A stretch of 64,000 nucleotides of DNA from an uncultured Methylopila sp. (lineage in GTDB: Bacteria; Pseudomonadota; Alphaproteobacteria; Rhizobiales; Methylopilaceae), in the NCBI GenBank assembly GCA_902168115.1, contig CABHPB010000141.1, positions 64,001 through 128,000 on the forward strand. Direction: 5' to 3'. A model generated the notes under the pieces. It had not been told where the DNA came from and searched no databases. It saw only the letters and a program-made list of their open reading frames with translations. The first letter of the stretch is position 1, and every line of letters begins with the position of its first letter. Both the position numbers and the translations under genes were made by a program. This document shows, in pieces, positions 24,935-33,524 of the stretch.

Positions 24935-25717
24935 ATGGACATTTCCGGGTCCCACCGCATCCCCGCCCCGCGCTCGGCCGTCTGGGCGGCGTTGCAGGAT
25001 CCCGACGTCCTCAAGGCCTGCCTGCCCGACTGCGAACGGCTGGAGCGGACCGGCGACGGCGCGTTCGCCGGGACCATCGCCGTGAAGGTCGGCCCGATCC
25101 GCACCCGCATCGCGGGGACGGCGGAAATTTCGGCGCCCGACGCGCCGAACCGCTTCACGCTGTCGGCCGAAGGCGCTGACGACGCCGCCGGCGGCGGCGA
25201 AGGCTCCGGCGAGGTGACGCTGGAGGACGACGGCGACGGCGCCCTCCTCAGCTACAGCGGGCGCGCGGAAGCGAACGGCAAGATCTCGCAGCTCGGCCAG
25301 CGTCTGCTGTCCGGCGTGTTCCGCAAGACGGTCGAGACATTCGCAGAGAACCTGACCGCGCATCTCGCTGGCGCGCCGCCGGCGCGGGAGCTCGGACCGG
25401 AAGGCGAAGCGCCTGCGCCGGAGGCCCTGCCGGAAGCGCCGCCGCTCGTCCATGAAGAGCCGGCGGAGACCTCGACCCCCGTTCTCGACGCGCCGCCGCT
25501 TTCGCCCGGCGTCGCGCCGGCTCCCGCGGAAAAACCGATCGCGCCGACCGCGACCCCGGACGTTCCGGACCCGGCCGCCATCGCGGCCGCCGATGCGGTC
25601 GAGGCCGAGACGGGCGGCGCGAGCGTCACCACGCGCATCATGCTGGTCGCGGCGATCGTCACGGTCGTCGGAGCGCTGGTCTACTACATGCTGCTGCAGG
25701 CGCCTCCGGGAGGCTGA
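24935..25717 (+). CDS. CoxG-family protein with C-terminal membrane anchor
   Basis: A 260-residue protein. The first about 150 residues are an SRPBCC/START-like CoxG domain (GSHRIPAPRSAVWAALQDPDVLKACLPDCERLE, then AEISAPDAPNRFTLSAEG). After that comes a long Pro/Ala/Glu-rich linker and one C-terminal membrane helix (MLVAAIVTVVGALVYYML), so the domain would be held at the inner membrane. CoxG in Oligotropha carboxidovorans anchors carbon monoxide dehydrogenase to the membrane, but most relatives sit outside cox clusters; here no cox gene is near, so its client is unknown. It converges on the RpiR gene with a 6-bp gap. Confidence 0.8.
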   Translation: MDISGSHRIPAPRSAVWAALQDPDVLKACLPDCERLERTGDGAFAGTIAVKVGPIRTRIAGTAEISAPDAPNRFTLSAEGADDAAGGGEGSGEVTLEDDGDGALLSYSGRAEANGKISQLGQRLLSGVFRKTVETFAENLTAHLAGAPPARELGPEGEAPAPEALPEAPPLVHEEPAETSTPVLDAPPLSPGVAPAPAEKPIAPTATPDVPDPAAIAAADAVEAETGGASVTTRIMLVAAIVTVVGALVYYMLLQAPPGG

Positions 25718-25723
25718 CCGGCC

Positions 25724-26605
25724 TCAGCCGTCCTCCCAGAGCTTGGCGCGTATCTGCTCGACCTTGGCGAGCCGCTCCGTGGCCTCCTGCCCGGTGAGTT
25801 CCGTCACGCGCGCCACAAGCGCCTCCGTCAGCCCCATCAGGGCGGCGAAGGAGTCCCATGCCCCGACGCTGCCGGTCGGCGCGACGAGCGTCGCCGTCGC
25901 ATGCGCGGCGGCGGGCGAGCGCGGCGAATCGGTGAGGAGGATCACGGCGGCCCCGCGTTCCGCGGCCACCGCGCAGAGCCGCACCACGTCGGGCGCGTAA
26001 CGCCGGACGTCGAAGACGACGACGACGCTGCGGCGGCCGACGTCGATCAGACGGTCCGGCCAGACGGACGACAGCTGGCCGATCTCCTCGACGCCCGCCC
26101 GGATGATCTCGAGGTGCCGCACCATCAGCAGCGCCATGGACTGGCTGAAGCGCCCGCCGACGACGAGAATCTGCCGGCGGGGATCGGCGAGCCTGCGGGC
26201 GGTCGCCTCGAACTGCGCCCTGTCCAGCCCCTCGAACGTCTGGGCGACGTTCGCTGCGATCTGCGCGCCGAAGGCGGTCAGCCGGTCTCCGTCACCCTCT
26301 CTCGTGGCGCGATGCGCGGTCCAGCGGCCGAGCGGGGAGCCGCGCTCCTCCGCGAGTTCGGCCCTCAGCCGGTCCTGGAGCGAGCGCCAGCTCGGCATGT
26401 CGAGCTTGGCGAGCAGGCGCAGCACCGTCTGGGAACTCGCGCCGGCGCTCTTGGCGAAGCGCGCCATCGGCGCGAGGCCGGCCACTGGATAATGCGCGGA
26501 AAGATGCTCGGCGGCCTTGAGCTCCTGCGGCGTCAGATCAGCCGTGATCGCCGCCAGTTCCTGCGCGACGGTCGCCCTGCCCGCCTGCGCCTCTTTCGTG
26601 GCCAT
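25724..26605 (-). CDS. MurR/RpiR-family transcriptional regulator
   Basis: A 293-residue regulator with an N-terminal RpiR-type helix-turn-helix (about 10-85: LTPQELKAAEHLSAHYP, then FAKSAGASSQTVLRLLAKLD) and a C-terminal SIS domain (about 120-270; ILVVGGRFSQSMALL, SVVVVFDVRRYAPDVV, ILLTDSPRSPAAAHA). SIS domains usually bind phosphosugars but in this subgroup can bind other ligands. It is divergent from the permease and amine genes, so it most likely represses or activates them. The ATG at 26605 is preferred because a GAGG box lies 7 nt upstream; a GTG at 26626 is possible. Confidence 0.85.
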   Translation of the reverse strand: MATKEAQAGRATVAQELAAITADLTPQELKAAEHLSAHYPVAGLAPMARFAKSAGASSQTVLRLLAKLDMPSWRSLQDRLRAELAEERGSPLGRWTAHRATREGDGDRLTAFGAQIAANVAQTFEGLDRAQFEATARRLADPRRQILVVGGRFSQSMALLMVRHLEIIRAGVEEIGQLSSVWPDRLIDVGRRSVVVVFDVRRYAPDVVRLCAVAAERGAAVILLTDSPRSPAAAHATATLVAPTGSVGAWDSFAALMGLTEALVARVTELTGQEATERLAKVEQIRAKLWEDG

Positions 26606-26669
26606 GTCTGCCCTCGGGAACATCACACGTTCATTTCATTCCACATATTGACAGAAACCGGCGCGCGCT

Positions 26670-26683
26670 GGAACGATCGTTCC
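26670..26683. promoter_or_regulatory. 14-bp palindrome, candidate operator of RpiR regulator
   Basis: GGAACGATCGTTCC is a perfect palindrome lying in the 181-bp gap between the divergent RpiR gene and the permease gene, 64 bp upstream of the regulator start and 104 bp upstream of the permease start. A TTGACA hexamer lies at 26648-26653 on the plus strand, 16 bp before it, so a bound regulator could block a promoter. The site is a guess from position and symmetry. Confidence 0.45.
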
Positions 26684-26786
26684 GCACGACGGGTATCCGA
26701 CGTTCGGACCGTTCAGCGGGCATGCGCAGGCCGGAGCGAGACCCAAGACCTCGCCAGGCGAGCGATGGCGACAGGGGGATCCAGAA

Positions 26787-28292
26787 ATGGCGCAGGACGG
26801 GCAGCCGGGCGTAGCGTACCAGACGGTCGACGCCGACTACTTCACGAAACGCGGACTGAACAAATATGCGGGCGTCGCGAGCCTCTGGGCGCTCGGCGTC
26901 GGCGCGGTCATCTCCGGCCATTTCTCGGGCTGGAACCTCGGTTTCGCGACCGGCGGCTGGGGCGGCATGCTGGTCGCCGGAATCATCATCGCGATCATGT
27001 ATCTCGGCCTGACCTTCTCGATCGCCGAGATGTCCGCAGCCCTGCCCCACACCGGCGCCGCCTACTCCTTCGCCCGCACGGCCATGGGCCCCTGGGGCGG
27101 CTTCCTGACCGGCCTCTGCGAGAACGTCGAATACGTCATCACGCCGGCGGTCATCGTGACGTTCATCACCGCCTACGTGGTCTCGATCTTCGGATTGGAC
27201 CCGGCCTATTCGCCGCTGCTGTGGATCGGGTTCTTCGTGGTGTTCGTCGCGCTGAACGTGTTCGGCCTCGAGCTGTCGTTCAAGGTGACGATGACGGTCA
27301 CGCTGATCTCCCTCGCGGTGCTGGTGTTCTTCTGGATCAGCGCCTTCCCGAACATGAACTTCTCGCGCTGGGCGCTGAACATCGGCGTCGGCCCGGACGG
27401 CGCCCCCGTCGAACTGCCGGAAGGCGGCGGCTCGCTGTTCCCGTTCGGCTTCGCGGGCGTGCTCGCCACGCTGCCCTTCGCGGTCTGGCTGTTCCTCGCC
27501 ATCGAGCAGCTTCCGCTCGCGGCCGAGGAGTCGGTCGACCCGAAGCGCGACATGCCGAAGGGCATCATCCTCGGCATGTTCACGCTGATCGTGTCGGCCT
27601 TCATGATCGTGCTGCTGAACCCCTCCGTCGCCAATGTCGGGACGTTCAAGCTGTCGACCTCGCTCGAGCCGCTGCTCGACGGCTTCCGCGCGATCTACGG
27701 CGACTCGGGCGTCGTGATCCTCGGCGTCGTGGCCCTCACCGGCCTGATCGCGAGCTTCCACACGATCATCTACGCGCAGGGCCGCCAGATCTACTCGCTG
27801 TCGCGCGCAGGCTATTTTCCGCGCGGCCTGTCGGTCACGCACTCGACCTACAGGACGCCCTACGTCGCGATGGTCGTCGGCGCCTTCGTCGGCCTCGGCG
27901 TGATGCTCGCGATCTGGTTCTCGCTCGGCGCCGAGAAGGGCTCGGCGACGATCGGCTCGGTGCTGCTCAACATGGCGGTGTCGGGCGCGATGTTCTCCTA
28001 CATCGCTCAGGCCGCGTCCTTCATCTTGCTGCGCAAGAACGCGCCCCACATCGAGCGGCCCTACCGGAGCCCGCTCGGCGTTCCGGGAGCCGTGCTGACG
28101 ATCGTGATCGCCGTCGTCACGCTCGGCTACCAGGCGCAGGACCCGAACTTCACCAAGGGCGTGCTCTGGGTGCTGGTCTGGTTCGCCGTCGCGATCGCCT
28201 ACTTCGCCGTCTTCGGCCGGCACAAGCTGGTGCTCTCGCCCGAGGAAGAGTTCGCCCAGTCGGGCGGCAAGTCCGAGTACCGGACGCACTGA
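26787..28292 (+). CDS. APC permease, ethanolamine permease type
   Basis: A 501-residue amino acid/polyamine/organocation transporter with 12 predicted helices. Sequence throughout the first three helices (VGAVISGHFSGWNLGF, IIIAIMYLGLTFSIAEMSAALPHTG, YSFARTAMGPWGGFLTGLCENVEYV) is that of the proteins called ethanolamine permease (Eat/EutP-like), which bring ethanolamine into the cell without a microcompartment. The first gene of a five-gene run with glutamine-synthetase-like, dehydrogenase and amidotransferase genes. The ATG at 26787 begins just before the conserved region. Substrate: ethanolamine or a related amino alcohol; inference from family and neighbours. Confidence 0.85.
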   Translation: MAQDGQPGVAYQTVDADYFTKRGLNKYAGVASLWALGVGAVISGHFSGWNLGFATGGWGGMLVAGIIIAIMYLGLTFSIAEMSAALPHTGAAYSFARTAMGPWGGFLTGLCENVEYVITPAVIVTFITAYVVSIFGLDPAYSPLLWIGFFVVFVALNVFGLELSFKVTMTVTLISLAVLVFFWISAFPNMNFSRWALNIGVGPDGAPVELPEGGGSLFPFGFAGVLATLPFAVWLFLAIEQLPLAAEESVDPKRDMPKGIILGMFTLIVSAFMIVLLNPSVANVGTFKLSTSLEPLLDGFRAIYGDSGVVILGVVALTGLIASFHTIIYAQGRQIYSLSRAGYFPRGLSVTHSTYRTPYVAMVVGAFVGLGVMLAIWFSLGAEKGSATIGSVLLNMAVSGAMFSYIAQAASFILLRKNAPHIERPYRSPLGVPGAVLTIVIAVVTLGYQAQDPNFTKGVLWVLVWFAVAIAYFAVFGRHKLVLSPEEEFAQSGGKSEYRTH

Positions 28293-28308
28293 ACGAGACG
28301 CCGCCGCG

Positions 28309-28427
28309 CTCTTGTCCCGGCCTTGAGCCGGGACCCAGACGCGCGGCGGCCGGATAACGAGCCTGGCGGGAGAGACCGTCCGGCGAGCGAAGCGGTTCTG
28401 GGTCCCGGCTCAAGGCCGGGACAAGAG
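28309..28427. repeat. Paired REP-like element (31-bp perfect inverted repeat)
   Basis: Two 31-nt arms (28309-28339 and 28397-28427) are perfect reverse complements, 57 nt apart, in the gap between permease and ligase. Each arm is itself a hairpin: GTCCCGGC and GCCGGGAC with a 5-nt loop CTTGA. This TTGTCCCGG...CCGGGACC sequence type is a dispersed REP-like repeat in many alphaproteobacterial genomes. The element may end or stabilise part of the mRNA, lowering expression of the downstream genes relative to the permease. It is the only copy I see in this window. Confidence 0.8.
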
Positions 28428-28436
28428 GCGGACTCG

Positions 28437-29804
28437 ATGACCAAGACAGCGCCTAAGAACGCCAAGGACCTGCTCGCGCTCGTCGACAAGCGCGGCCTCA
28501 GCCACGTCAAGGTCGGCGTCACGGACGGCGACGGCGTCCTGCGCGGCAAGTATATGAGCCGCGACAAGTTCGCCTCGGCGCTGGAGAAGGGCTACGGCTT
28601 CTGCGACGTCGTGCTCGGCTGGGACTCGAACGACCAGCTCTACGACAACGCCAGCTTCACCGGCTGGCACACCGCCTATCCGGACGCGGCGGTCCGCCTG
28701 CTGCCCGAGACCGCCCGGGACCTGACGCTCGAAGGCGACATGATCTTCGTGCTGTCGGAGTTCGCCGACAAGGCCGAGGAGGTCTGCCCGCGCGGCGCGC
28801 TGCGCCGGATCATCGACCGCGCGGCCGGGCACGGCTGGGACGTCAAGGCGGCCTGCGAGTTCGAGTTCTTCCTCTTCGAGGAGACGCCGCACTCGGTGCG
28901 CGACAAGGGCTACGCCAACCTGACGCCGATGACGCCGGGCTTCTTCGGCTATTCGGTGCTGCGCTCGGGCGTCCACGCCGAGTTCTACGCCGACCTGCTC
29001 AAGCTCGGCGCGGACATGCGCATCCCGATCGAGGGGCTGCACACCGAGACCGGCCCGGGCGTGCTCGAGGCCGCGATCGAGGTGTCCGACGCGCTCGAGG
29101 CCGGCGACCGCGCGGTGCTCTTCAAGACCATGACCAAGATCCTCGCGCAGCGGCGCGGGCTGATGGCGACCTTCATGGCCAAGTGGTCGAAGGACTGGCC
29201 CGGCCAGTCGGGCCACCTGCACATGTCGCTCGTCGGCAAAGGCGGATCGTCGGTGTTCCACGACCCGAAGAAGCCGGGCTCGATGTCGGACGAGATGCGC
29301 TGGTTCATCGGCGGCCAGCAGGCGCTGATGCCGGAGTTCCTCGCCATGGTCTCGCCGACCGTGAACTCCTACACGCGCCTGATTCCCGGATTCTGGGCGC
29401 CGACCGACGCCACCTGGGGCGTCGAGAACCGCACCTGCGCCCTCCGGGTCATCGAGGGCGGGCCGAAGAGCCAGCGCGTCGAGTACCGGGTGGCGGCGGC
29501 CGACATCAATCCCTACGTGGCGCTCGCGGCGGCGATCGGCTCCGGGATCTGGGGCGTCGAGAACAGGATCGAGCCGGACGCGCCGGTCGTAGGCAACTCC
29601 TACGACAAGAAGCATCCGGCCAAGCGCGCGCTGCCGCGCACGCTCGGCGAGGCGGCCGAGCGCTACGCGAAGTCGAAGCCCGCCAAGGAGCTGTTCGGCG
29701 AGGCCTTCGTCGAGCACTGGGCCGCAAGCCGCGACTGGGAGCAGCGCGAGTTCAACAAGGCGATCACCGACTGGGAGCTCGCGCGGTACTTCGAGATCAT
29801 CTGA
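28437..29804 (+). CDS. Glutamine synthetase-like gamma-glutamylamide ligase
   Basis: A 455-residue protein of the glutamine synthetase family, of the GlnT/PuuA type that joins glutamate to an amine instead of ammonia. The catalytic-domain motifs are visible: ACEFEFFLFEE, GLHTETGPGVLEAAIE (metal-binding Glu residues), SGHLHMSL (ATP-binding His), NSYTRLIPGFWAPTDATWG and RVEYRVAAADINPYVAL. The N-terminal part (LVDKRGLSHVKVGVTDGDGVLRGK) is that of the amine-ligating group rather than GlnA. The setting (ethanolamine-type permease before, aldehyde and alcohol dehydrogenases after) suggests that it makes gamma-glutamylethanolamide, the reaction known for Streptomyces coelicolor GlnA4. The start at 28437 lies just after the REP-like element. 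Confidence 0.85.
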   Translation: MTKTAPKNAKDLLALVDKRGLSHVKVGVTDGDGVLRGKYMSRDKFASALEKGYGFCDVVLGWDSNDQLYDNASFTGWHTAYPDAAVRLLPETARDLTLEGDMIFVLSEFADKAEEVCPRGALRRIIDRAAGHGWDVKAACEFEFFLFEETPHSVRDKGYANLTPMTPGFFGYSVLRSGVHAEFYADLLKLGADMRIPIEGLHTETGPGVLEAAIEVSDALEAGDRAVLFKTMTKILAQRRGLMATFMAKWSKDWPGQSGHLHMSLVGKGGSSVFHDPKKPGSMSDEMRWFIGGQQALMPEFLAMVSPTVNSYTRLIPGFWAPTDATWGVENRTCALRVIEGGPKSQRVEYRVAAADINPYVALAAAIGSGIWGVENRIEPDAPVVGNSYDKKHPAKRALPRTLGEAAERYAKSKPAKELFGEAFVEHWAASRDWEQREFNKAITDWELARYFEII

Positions 29805-29900
29805 TCTCCCACGGCCCGGGACGGCCGGCGCCGTCAAACGGATGCGTCGACAATTCCTGACAACGAACCCGGCTCAGCGCTCTGCAGGCCGGGACGACGA

Positions 29901-31295
29901 GTGAGCATGATGACCGACCAGATCTGCATCTCCCCCATCGACGGCTCCGAATTCGCGCGCCGCCCGACCGCTTCCGCGGCGGAGATCGAGGCCGCCGTGG
30001 CGGAGGCGAAAAGCGCCCAGGCCGAGTGGGCGGGCGTCTCCATCGCCGAACGCGCGGCGAAGATGGAGACGTTCCTCGCGGCCCTGCTCGACCTCAACCA
30101 GCAGATCATCCCCGAGCTCGCGCAGCAGATGGGCCGCCCGGTGCGCTACGGCGGCGAGATGCGCGGCGTCGAGGAGCGGGTTCGGCACTGCGTCGCCACC
30201 GCCGAGGCCTCGCTCGCGGACGTCGTGCCCGAGCAGAAGGCCGGCTTCCGCCGCTTTATCCGCCGCACCCCGCTTGGCACGGTGCTTGTGATCGCGCCCT
30301 GGAACTACCCTTTCCTCACCGCCGTCAACACGATCGTCCCGGCGCTGATCGCCGGCAACGCCGTGCTGCTCAAGCACGCCGCGCAGACGATCCTCGTCGG
30401 CGAGCGCTTCCAGCAGGCGATGGACAAGGTCGATCTGCCCAAGGGCCTGTTTAAAAACATCGTGCTCGATCACGACCAGTCGGCGACGCTGATCGGCTCG
30501 GGCGCGATCGACCACATCAACTTCACCGGCTCGGTCGGCGGCGGGAAAGCTGTGGAGCGCGCGGCCGCCGGCACCTTTGCGAGCCTCGGCCTCGAGCTCG
30601 GCGGAAAGGACCCGGCCTATGTCCGCGAGGACGCCGATCTCGACTTCGCGGTCGAGAACCTCGTCGACGGCGCCTTCTTCAACTCCGGCCAGTGCTGCTG
30701 CGGCATCGAGCGCGTCTATGTCCACGAGAAGCACTACGACCGCTTCGTCGAGGGCGCGGTCGAGCTTGCGTCGAAATACGTGCTCGGCAACCCGCTCGAC
30801 GACGCCACCACGCTCGGGCCGATGGCGCACAAGCGCTTCGCCGAGGTGGTGCGCGCCCAGACCGCGGAGGCGATCGCAGCCGGCGCCAAGGCGCATCTCG
30901 ATCCGAAGGCCTTCCCCGCCGACAAGGAAGGCACCGCCTATCTCGCGCCGCAGGTGCTGACCGACGTCGACCACTCGATGCGTGTGATGACCGAGGAGAG
31001 CTTTGGTCCGGTCGTCGGAATCATGAAGGTCTCCGGCGACGAGGAGGCGCTGAAGCTGATGAACGACAGCCAGTACGGCCTCACCGCCTCGATCTGGACC
31101 AAGGACGTCGACGCCGCGGAAGCGCTCGGGAACCGGGTCGAGACCGGCACCGTCTTCATGAACCGCTGCGACTACCTCGACCCCGCGCTCGCCTGGACCG
31201 GCGTCAAGGACACCGGCCGCGGCGCCTCGCTGTCCGAGATCGGCTTCCACCAGCTGACGCGCCCGAAGAGCTTCCACCTCCGCGAGGCGTCGTGA
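29901..31295 (+). CDS. Aldehyde dehydrogenase
   Basis: A 464-residue NAD(P)-dependent aldehyde dehydrogenase. The cofactor site is VIAPWNYPFLTAVNTIVPALIAGNAV, the adenine-proximal NFTGSVGGGKAVE follows, the general-base glutamate is in GLELGGKDPAYV, and the nucleophile lies in FFNSGQCCCGIERVYV, where three consecutive cysteines are unusual but the QC position matches the catalytic Cys. EESFGPVVGI near the end is also standard. In the proposed pathway it would turn gamma-glutamyl aldehyde (or another amido-aldehyde) into the acid. The start at 29901 is GTG; ATG codons follow at 29907 and 29910. Confidence 0.88.
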   Translation: MSMMTDQICISPIDGSEFARRPTASAAEIEAAVAEAKSAQAEWAGVSIAERAAKMETFLAALLDLNQQIIPELAQQMGRPVRYGGEMRGVEERVRHCVATAEASLADVVPEQKAGFRRFIRRTPLGTVLVIAPWNYPFLTAVNTIVPALIAGNAVLLKHAAQTILVGERFQQAMDKVDLPKGLFKNIVLDHDQSATLIGSGAIDHINFTGSVGGGKAVERAAAGTFASLGLELGGKDPAYVREDADLDFAVENLVDGAFFNSGQCCCGIERVYVHEKHYDRFVEGAVELASKYVLGNPLDDATTLGPMAHKRFAEVVRAQTAEAIAAGAKAHLDPKAFPADKEGTAYLAPQVLTDVDHSMRVMTEESFGPVVGIMKVSGDEEALKLMNDSQYGLTASIWTKDVDAAEALGNRVETGTVFMNRCDYLDPALAWTGVKDTGRGASLSEIGFHQLTRPKSFHLREAS

Positions 31296-31460
31296 CCTCC
31301 GCCGCTCTCGGCTGAACCCCATGGCCCTTCGGCTTCGGTCGGAGGGTCTGCGCCGGGCGCCGCAGCCCGACGTGACAAGTCCTCTCCGGCCCGGCCGGAG
31401 AACGACCAAGAATTTCCCGAGCGCGCTCCTTGGCCGCTCACAATCGAACGAGCATCCCCC

Positions 31461-32636
31461 ATGAGCGCCTATACCGCCGCCTGGAACTACCCCACCCGCG
31501 TGCTGTTCGGCCCGGGCCGCATCGCGGAGCTCGGCGCGGCCTGCGCGACCGCCGGGATCACGCGCCCGCTTCTCGTCACGGACGCCGGCCTCAAGGACGC
31601 CGACATCACGGCGCGCGCGCTCGACGTGCTGTCGCGCGCCGGGCTCGAGACCGCGCTGTTCTCGGACGTGAAGGGCAACCCGACCAACGCCAACGTCGTC
31701 GCCGGCGTCGAGGCCTACCGCGCGCACGGCGCGGACGGCGTGGTGGCGTTCGGCGGCGGCTCGGGCCTAGACGTCGGCAAGCTCGTCGCCTTCATGGTCG
31801 GCCAGACCCGGCCGATCTGGGACTTCGAGGACGTCGGCGACTGGTGGACCCGCGCGGACGCGGCGAAGATCGCGCCGATCGTCGCCGTCCCGACCACCGC
31901 CGGCACGGGCTCGGAGGTCGGCCGCGCCGCGGTCGTCACCAACGAGGAGACCCACGACAAGAAGATCATCTTCCACCCCAAGCTCCTCCCCGCCGTCGTG
32001 ATTTCCGATCCGGAGCTTACCGTCGGCCTGCCGCCCAAGCTCACCGCCTGGACGGGCTTCGACGCCCTCGCGCACTGCCTCGAGGCCTTCGCGGCGCCCG
32101 GCTTCCACCCGATGGCCGACGGCATCGCCGTCAACGGCGCCCGGCTGATCAAGACCTGGCTGCCGCGCGCCGTCGCGGACGGAACCGACATCGAGGCCCG
32201 CGCCAACATGCTGGCCGCCGCCTCGATGGGCGCGGCCGCCTTCCAGAAGGGCCTCGGCGCGATCCACTCCATGTCGCACCCGGTGGGCGCGCATTTCGAC
32301 ACCCATCACGGCCTCACCAACGGCGTGGTCATGCCCTACGTGCTGGTCGCCAACCGCCCGGCGATCGAGGAGCGGTTCTCGCGGCTCGCCAAATCCTTCG
32401 ACATCGACGGCGGCTTCGACGGCTTCATCGAGTGGGTGCTTCAGTTCCGGCGCGACCTGTTCGTCGCCCATTCGCTGGCCGAGCTCGGCGTCGACGACCG
32501 CAACATCGCGGAGCTCGCGGCGAAGGCCGAGGCGGACCCCTCCACCGGCGGCAATCCCGTCCCGCTGAAGGCCGCCGACTTCGAAAAACTGTTCCGCGCC
32601 GCGATCTCCGGCGATCTCGACGCGGCGCGGGCGTGA
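31461..32636 (+). CDS. Iron-containing (group III) alcohol dehydrogenase
   Basis: A 391-residue dehydrogenase of the Fe-ADH family. The NAD-binding half has VAFGGGSGLDVGKLV and VPTTAGTGSEVG. The metal site is intact: Asp in VISDPELT and the helix FDALAHCLEAF, then GAIHSMSHPVGAHFDTHHG, which bears the three histidines. Such enzymes oxidise primary alcohols; here the likely substrate is the alcohol of gamma-glutamylethanolamide, giving the aldehyde for the preceding gene's product. The gene is 165 bp downstream of the aldehyde dehydrogenase gene; a small hairpin (31384-31400) lies in the gap. It overlaps or nearly touches the amidotransferase gene that follows. Confidence 0.9.
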   Translation: MSAYTAAWNYPTRVLFGPGRIAELGAACATAGITRPLLVTDAGLKDADITARALDVLSRAGLETALFSDVKGNPTNANVVAGVEAYRAHGADGVVAFGGGSGLDVGKLVAFMVGQTRPIWDFEDVGDWWTRADAAKIAPIVAVPTTAGTGSEVGRAAVVTNEETHDKKIIFHPKLLPAVVISDPELTVGLPPKLTAWTGFDALAHCLEAFAAPGFHPMADGIAVNGARLIKTWLPRAVADGTDIEARANMLAAASMGAAAFQKGLGAIHSMSHPVGAHFDTHHGLTNGVVMPYVLVANRPAIEERFSRLAKSFDIDGGFDGFIEWVLQFRRDLFVAHSLAELGVDDRNIAELAAKAEADPSTGGNPVPLKAADFEKLFRAAISGDLDAARA

Positions 32637-32641
32637 GCGCG

Positions 32642-33520
32642 ATGCGACCGCTGCGCCTGCTCGTCGCCGAGGGCAATCCGCCCGACATGCGCGAGCGCCA
32701 CGCCGCCAAGTCCGGCCAAACGCCGAGCGTGTTCTACGCCGCGGTGCTGACCGAGCTTGCGCGCGCGCTGGACCTCGAGACGAAGATCGACCTGTGCTTT
32801 CCGGCGGATCTCGGCGCCAACCTGCCGTCCGGCGAGGACCTCGCCGGCTATGACGGGGTCGCCATCACCGGTTCCGGCCTCAACCTGTGGAAGGCGGAGA
32901 CGGAGTCGCTGAACCAGGTCGAGTTCGCGCGCGCCGTGTTCGACGCCGGCCTGCCGTTCTTCGGCTCCTGCTGGGGCCTGCAGGTCGCGGCCGCGGCCGC
33001 CGGCGGCGAGGTCAAGCTCAACCCGCAGGGGCGCGAGATCGGCATCGCGCGCTCGATCCGGCTGACGTCCGAAGGCCTCGCCCATCCCATGCATGAGGGC
33101 CGGCGCGAGGTGTTCGACGCCCCGGCGATCCACTCCGACGAGGTCGCGGTGCTCCCCCCAGGCGCGACCCTGACGGCGACCAACGAGCTCTGCGCGGTGC
33201 AGGCAGCCGAGATCCGGTCCGGCAACGGCGTGTTCTGGGGCGTCCAGTTCCACCCGGAATACACCTTCACCGAGCTCGGCGGGATCCTGACGCGCTACAC
33301 GCCGATCATGCTGAGCGAAGGCTTCTTCCGCGACGAAAGCGAGGCCGTCTCCTACATCAAGGATCTGGTCGCGCTCGACGCCGATCCGGAGCGAAAGGAT
33401 CTCGCCTGGCGGCTCGGCGTCGCGCCCTCGGTGCTCGATCCGCTCACGCGCCGCACCGAGCTCGTGAACTGGCTGAGGCTCCAGGTCCTACCTACGCTGA
33501 GCGCGCGCGGCCGGGCGTGA
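32642..33520 (+). CDS. Class I glutamine amidotransferase, probable gamma-glutamyl hydrolase
   Basis: A 292-residue protein with the class I amidotransferase fold of the GMP-synthase-like type. The nucleophile is in FFGSCWGLQ, the His-Glu pair in GVQFHPEYTF, and the oxyanion-region GVAITGSGLN is clear. No synthetase partner is fused or adjacent, so it probably hydrolyses a gamma-glutamyl amide, as PuuD does in putrescine breakdown; the expected substrate here is gamma-glutamylglycine. The C-terminal about 60 residues (SYIKDLVALDADPERKDL...) are an extra helical part. The ATG at 32642 is used; an in-frame GTG at 32633 would overlap the alcohol dehydrogenase stop by 4 bp and is equally possible. 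Confidence 0.85.
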   Translation: MRPLRLLVAEGNPPDMRERHAAKSGQTPSVFYAAVLTELARALDLETKIDLCFPADLGANLPSGEDLAGYDGVAITGSGLNLWKAETESLNQVEFARAVFDAGLPFFGSCWGLQVAAAAAGGEVKLNPQGREIGIARSIRLTSEGLAHPMHEGRREVFDAPAIHSDEVAVLPPGATLTATNELCAVQAAEIRSGNGVFWGVQFHPEYTFTELGGILTRYTPIMLSEGFFRDESEAVSYIKDLVALDADPERKDLAWRLGVAPSVLDPLTRRTELVNWLRLQVLPTLSARGRA

Positions 33521-33524
33521 GCGC

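Noticed and set aside
24935-25717. Carbon monoxide dehydrogenase cluster
   Set aside because: Only a CoxG-like gene is present; no coxSML genes are in the window.
26631-28289. Minus-strand frame of 552 codons
   Set aside because: Antisense to the permease gene; no hydrophobic or catalytic pattern.
31384-31400. Hairpin CTCCGGC-CCG-GCCGGAG before the Fe-ADH gene as terminator
   Set aside because: The stem is short, has no T-run, and the downstream gene appears to belong to the same pathway.
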